Of a stretch of DNA of 11,348 bases, positions 7,791-11,348 are shown in pieces. Both the position numbers and the translations under genes were made by a program. The notes below the pieces were generated by a model. It had not been told where the DNA came from. It saw only the letters and a program-made list of their open reading frames with translations, and ran no database searches. The DNA is from Echinococcus granulosus (Eukaryota; Platyhelminthes; Cestoda; Cyclophyllidea; Taeniidae): NCBI RefSeq assembly GCF_000524195.1, contig NW_020170435.1, positions 1 through 11,348 on the forward strand, read 5' to 3'. Position 1 is the stretch's first letter, and each line of letters begins with the position of its first letter.

Positions 7791-8691
7791 AACAGTTTTG
7801 AATCTTCGGATTAGAGGCACCTCTACTGTGCCCTCAAGAAATACGAAACATCAACGATAAAAAACTTTAAGCAGCATACATTTGAAGTATCGCGAATAAC
7901 CTACAGCGTGAGAGTAAATATGCAGACCTTGCCATAAGATTTGGTGGGCGATCGGCTTGAGCGGATGCAGTTCCAAGCGGATTTGACCACAGAGATCATC
8001 AAATAGTATCAGTGACCTACAATCGGCAAAGAGGTCGTACTATTTCACAAGAAAGGGGAACTTCGTAACATCCTGGAGGCATTGATTTCTAGAAACAAAC
8101 TTTCCAGAGACAGGAAGGCACAGTTTTCTCATTTTTTTCTATCCTTCATTTTCCTTTGCCCTTCTTTTCTTCCACTAAAGCCAATGCTCTCGCATAGCCG
8201 TAAAGACTCCGGAACAACATTAAATATTTCTTTAAGTTCCATGAAAGTGGGGAAACTTGAAGTGGAGAATTTCGTGTAGTCGCCTTATCCATCAGTTTCC
8301 AAAATGCCCAAAAAGGTAGAAAGAGATGTGCAGGGCGAAGGAGAGAACTTTGCTTGAGAAGCGCAGCAAGAAAGAAATGAGAGTCTTGATGAAACAAATC
8401 AGTCAACACAGGATGATATCTTGCCAGAGATTGACAATTTGGCAGGCTTGGACACATCAAAAGGCAGTAGATTGATGAATCAGCCCTAAAGCTATTGATT
8501 TGAGGTCATTCGGGGGAACTAATAATGGCAACCAAAAAGGAGGGAGTCAGTCAGCGAGGCAGAAGACCTGCCCCAAATTTGCCACTAAAAAAGGGGGAGG
8601 AGGGTGGAAATGCCTCTCTCCTCTACTAAAAAGGGAAATAAATGCTATGGAATGAAAGCATCCGCGCGTATTTTTCCTTTTTAACAAAGAG
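7791..8691. other. Unassigned non-coding DNA, turning purine-rich
   Basis: No gene can be assigned. A minus-strand open stretch (about 8146-8460, 104 codons) has no recognisable content and ends in a Lys/Gly run. From about 8290 the plus strand becomes A/G-rich. An ATG at 8304 followed by donor-like AAG|GTAGAA at 8316 could be the first four codons of the exon chain described below, but it is too short to support. Confidence 0.5.
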
Positions 8692-8814
8692 GTTTTTATT
8701 AAAGATTTGGGACAAAAAGAAAGCGGAGATAAATACTATCACTTCTCCCCTGAGAAAAGAAATGTCTTGACCGCAAGACTCGCAGTGGCCAAGAAATTAC
8801 TTTCTTACCTTGTG
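8692..8814 (+). other. Candidate internal exon, 41 codons, unrecognised
   Basis: A pyrimidine run (TTTTTCCTTTTTTAACAAAGAG) precedes the segment and a consensus donor (GTG|GTAAGT) follows it. The frame between them is open, ends in phase 0 and gives a charged, well-mixed peptide containing KDLGQKESGDKYYHFSPEKR, without any recognised motif. The acceptor is imperfect (AAAGAG rather than CAG/TAG), and two AG choices (8689 or 8691) exist. It can be joined in phase to the segment starting at 9146. A 41-codon open stretch alone means little; the donor is the best evidence. Confidence 0.2.
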
Positions 8815-9145
8815 GTAAGTTGAGAATTCAAAAGGCTTAAAAATTCTTTTAAAAAACCCAGTTTTAAATGTGAAATGATAATTGTTGTTTATAGACGTCG
8901 AATAGGCGAAGAAATGTCAGAGATTTCTAAATCAATTAAATATCTGTTTTCTGTATTTTCCCTCCCTTCACCTCCATCCCCTAAGACAGAAGAGCAGGGA
9001 AGTGGAAGTGCATAGAAATAGATACTGGTGAAGAGGAAGGACTCCCTCTATAGGTGGATTAGACAGGCCATAGAAAAAAAGAGGGCGGGAAGGGGATAAA
9101 ATTGTGGACGGAACTTACTGTTAAAGAATTAACTCATTTCGCCAG

Positions 9146-9241
9146 GTGGAGGAAGAGGAGAAAAAAGGTGGAAGTTTCCTATTGAAGGTCATGCAGAAAG
9201 GAGATGATTTTAAAGACAATGACGACGAAGGAATGAAAAAG
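9146..9241 (+). other. Candidate internal exon, 32 codons, Lys/Glu-rich
   Basis: An acceptor-like site (CTCATTTCGCCAG at 9145) opens a frame starting VEEEEKKGG that continues to 9388. A donor-like AAG|GTGGGA at 9242 would end it in phase 0, consistent with both the previous segment (ends phase 0) and the next (10050, starts phase 0). The peptide is acidic and basic with low complexity (a KDNDDEGMKK stretch near the end), as expected from the purine-rich DNA whether or not it is coding. Confidence 0.15.
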
Positions 9242-9633
9242 GTGGGAAGCAAATTTCCCAACTACGAAAAGAGGAGGAAAAAACAGGGTTTTGAAAGGGA
9301 AGGAGAGACGAAGATGTGTTGGAAACCTCCCACCTCCCGAAATGCATCAATGACAACACAGCAGAGGCTTCATTTGGCCATAATTTAGCGAGCCAATTTT
9401 GGGGTGCCAAATGAAAAGTTATCACCACAAAAGAAAACGTGGTTAAGGGCAATAAGCATTTTCGTGACCCTTTTTACAAGGTGATAGAACCTAAGTGGAA
9501 AAAGGAGGAAGTACAAAAAGGCTGCTTCTGCCTTTAGCATCTGGAGATAGAAAATTGGATAATTCCAGAGTGGATGAAAATCTGTTAACTTCATAACAAC
9601 ACCGCTAATGCCTTAAAGACTGATTTTTTTCAG

Positions 9634-9689
9634 GGGACGAATCCAAGGGAAGTTCAACATCTCCGGAGCGAAAATCAGTGATCCAGAAG
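9634..9689 (+). other. Possible mini-exon, 56 nt
   Basis: A strong acceptor (GATTTTTTTCAG, ending at 9633) is followed by 56 bases and a moderate donor (CAGAAG|GTGCGG). Two of the three frames are open; one reads DESKGSSTSPERKSVIQK and ends in phase 0. Its start phase does not fit the candidate exon ending at 9241, so it would be an alternative or belong to a different model. A GT-rich run follows at 9697. Confidence 0.15.
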
Positions 9690-9696
9690 GTGCGGA

Positions 9697-9714
9697 TGTG
9701 TGCGCGTGTGTGTG
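9697..9714. repeat. Short GT/GC dinucleotide run
   Basis: GTGTGCGCGTGTGTGTGG is an alternating purine-pyrimidine run, which favours left-handed DNA in principle. It is too short and common to be a site in itself. Confidence 0.6.
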
Positions 9715-10049
9715 GACTGTAAATTCGAACAAATAAATTCACCAAACTGGGCTCTTCACTTCCACCTTTTCCTGACAAGTAGAGAGGGAGTGAAGAAAGT
9801 TATTACCAGAAATCCGCCAAATAACTACCGTTCTTATTCCTTGGTAAATTTAGATCTGTTGAATCGACCAAAAAGGCATGTTTTCTGTTTGTTCATTTGG
9901 TGAGGAAAAACTGGAGACATAGTTGTCGATTTTATTTAGCGTGGACACTTAAGTTTTTGTAGTTGGAATCGCCCCCTTTTAGGTGAGCCTACAATAACGC
10001 ACAAAGGAAACAAGAGGCCTCCCAAAGTTCATTTCTTAACTTTTAACAG

Positions 10050-10179
10050 TCATCCAGTGTTGAGATGACACTGGACTACTCACAATATCCGGGACATGAA
10101 AAATGCACCTCTCATCCCTGTTTGAGAATGATAGGAGTCAGTCTGAAAAAAAAGATGACAAAGGAATTGATCCTGGTTG
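10050..10179 (+). CDS. Candidate penultimate exon of an unrecognised gene
   Basis: An acceptor-like TTAACTTTTAACAG ends at 10049; in the frame used, a TAA lies within the acceptor, so the frame can only be translated through splicing. It then stays open for 43 codons plus one base and meets a donor (GGTTG|GTAAAG) at 10180. The peptide begins SSVEMTLDYSQYPGHEKC and ends in a basic, hydrophobic run (KKKMTKELILV). No family is recognised. The following 49 bases (10180-10228) end in a textbook pyrimidine-rich acceptor, and the phase (one base carried over) restores exactly the frame that is open in the next segment. An internal ATG at 10065 could also be a start. Confidence 0.25.
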
Positions 10180-10228
10180 GTAAAGCTGTGAATAGGCTCT
10201 CCTTGTTGGCAAATTCTTCGTTTTGCAG

Positions 10229-10533
10229 TGAATATCCCGTCAAGAACCAAAGAAGTAAAACCTGGGGTCAGTGGAGGTGATGCAAGTGTTGGAATACACA
10301 CACACAGAACGACCTACGAAAAATTTCTCCCACTACCCGTCAATAACACTGACAAGAGACCTGGCTCACTTAGCCGAGAGAGCACAAGTAGGCAGTATGA
10401 CGCTACCTCTGGCAGGAGTACAGTTGTCGACGACAACCAAATCTGGCTCCACTTGCCAGAGATAATGATGTACAACCAAATCCTTAGGTTCCTCACCCTC
10501 AAATTGGATACAGTCTCCTTCAGACACAGATAA
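10229..10533 (+). CDS. Candidate terminal exon of an unrecognised gene, 101 codons
   Basis: The acceptor TTCTTCGTTTTGCAG (ending at 10228) is among the best in the window. With one base carried from 10179, the first codon is GTG (Val) and the frame runs to TAA at 10531-10533. The N-terminal two thirds are polar and rich in Ser, Thr, Arg and Gly, with a short CA run coding IHTHRTTYEK; the C-terminal third is more hydrophobic (WLHLPEIMMYNQILRFLTLKL). I recognise no domain. Other frames and the minus strand are also partly open here, which weakens the case. No AATAAA lies close downstream; the nearest variant I see is ATTAAA near 11026. Confidence 0.25.
10294..10306. repeat. Short CA run
   Basis: An ACACACACACA run lies inside the candidate terminal exon. 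A similar short run lies near 11165-11174. Confidence 0.6.
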
Positions 10534-11348
10534 GTGAAAGAACCTTCAGGAGCAGGTTAAGAGATGTAATTTGCTTCATCTTGGAGTTCATTAGTGGAGG
10601 AATCATTGGGATCAATGATAGCTCGTGATTCGTACCTTGCCATGAGGTAAGGAACCGAGAAGGAAGGAGAGCGAGCATGGAAGGAGAGAGGAAAGGAAGC
10701 GAGTGAGGGGGAGGGGCGAGAGATAGCACTAAGATTTATGTAAATTAATGTTTTGCACACTGACCGCAATGATTTCTCAGATGCAAAAAAGTAACATTGA
10801 ATAGCAGAAAGCATAAGCCGAAACTGAGCAGAAGATTAGGTGGTCTAAATAATATTCACACCAAAGAGGGACTTTTGGGGTTTGCAATTTTCCCACATGC
10901 GTTTTACACACTGCGATTGAATATTCATTGAATCAAACGAATAACAAGACTATAAATTAAGAAGCACTAAAGCCGAGGTTACAACAACCGGCAGACGTAC
11001 AGCCAGGCAAATCAAAAGACACGCACATTAAAAACAATGAAAAATTGCCTTATTTACTGCATTATGCCTTCTCTAGCCAGTCTGTAGACATATTCTTGGA
11101 CTTGGGGGATTATAAACTTACTCGTTCACAGAGTAGCTGCATGGCATTAACATACGCAACCACATACACACACAAGCACTACTATCATTTGTCTGCTACC
11201 TTGATCAAGCTGTAGTGATGTAGATTGGCTCACGCACGATCATGACACATTTATTACTTGCTCCTACCCCCTATTCTTTCTCTAGTACCTACCGCCACAG
11301 AAGGCATGGCACGAATTGACTCTAACAACGTCTCTCTCAAGCTCACAC
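10534..11348. other. Unassigned non-coding DNA
   Basis: Apart from the polypurine tract and short CA-rich runs, I see no gene. Short frames on either side of the donor-like site at 10646 look protein-like on both strands, so neither can be preferred. The right end of the window is ordinary AT-rich DNA without long open frames. Confidence 0.5.
10644..10716 (+). repeat. Polypurine tract, GGAAGGA/GAGAGG-rich
   Basis: About 70 bases of almost pure A/G in irregular GAAGGA and GAGAGG strings. It starts at a good plus-strand donor-like site (CATGAG|GTAAGG at 10646). Read from the minus strand it is a polypyrimidine tract that runs up to an AG at about 10638, where a minus-strand frame of about 26 codons begins. 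It could therefore serve either strand's splicing, or neither. Confidence 0.6.

Larger units (their letters stand above)
8290..9340 (+). repeat. Long purine-rich (A/G) region
   Basis: Over about 1 kb the plus strand is dominated by A and G, in irregular AAAG, GAGG and GGAAG strings, most densely at 9030-9310. It is not a tandem repeat. The skew reverses that of the pyrimidine-rich spacer at 6396-6610. Lys/Glu/Gly/Arg-rich translations on the plus strand follow from the skew itself. Confidence 0.6.

Noticed and set aside
8146..8460. Minus-strand open stretch of 104 codons
   Set aside because: No ATG start in good context and no recognised content; its end runs into a Lys/Gly run from T/C-rich DNA.
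1..11348. tRNA, rRNA, spliced-leader RNA or CRISPR array
   Set aside because: Scanning both strands by eye for B-box-like GGTTCGAATCC motifs, conserved rRNA strings and regularly spaced identical repeats found nothing convincing. A covariance-model search would be needed to exclude divergent RNAs.

Overview
The window looks like nuclear DNA of a multicellular eukaryote, probably an invertebrate. The main reasons are negative. In 11.3 kb the longest stop-free stretch on either strand is about 140 codons and starts without ATG. No ribosome-binding sites or operon-like gene spacing are visible, and no protein family can be recognised. The DNA is moderately AT-rich with many short low-complexity tracts, and some open stretches are bounded by GT...AG-like splice signals. 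A parasitic flatworm or another invertebrate with moderate GC would fit, but nothing here identifies the species. I read the window as intergenic and/or intronic DNA, with at most a few small exons.

Layout. Positions 1-990 are unassigned, ending in a CpG-denser patch with a TATA-like box. Positions 988-1185 hold a small ATG frame rich in tryptophan and cysteine, built on a 42-bp minisatellite that is also open on the minus strand as a His/Cys-rich frame. Positions 1186-2896 hold a GC-rich hairpin and a degenerate ATTCAT tract. Positions 2897-3168 are a possible terminal exon preceded by a good acceptor site. Positions 3169-5120 contain small hairpins, a TTCC tract and the longest open frame (minus strand), all without clear function.

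The firmest structure is a pair of old direct repeats about 0.9 kb long, copy A (about 5121-6040) and copy B (about 6838-7790), separated by a pyrimidine-rich spacer. The copies align co-linearly from end to end, with several blocks where roughly three quarters of bases match. This indicates either an ancient duplication or two copies of an undescribed dispersed element.

Positions 8290-9340 are strongly purine-rich on the plus strand. From about 8690 to 10533 a chain of plus-strand open segments is bounded by plausible splice sites with compatible phases (8692-8814, 9146-9241, 10050-10179, 10229-10533). The last two flank a 49-nt candidate intron. This may be the 3' end of an unrecognised gene, but chance remains a serious alternative. 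Positions 10534-11348 hold a polypurine tract and otherwise nothing assignable. I saw no tRNA, rRNA, CRISPR array or recognisable transposase or reverse transcriptase.
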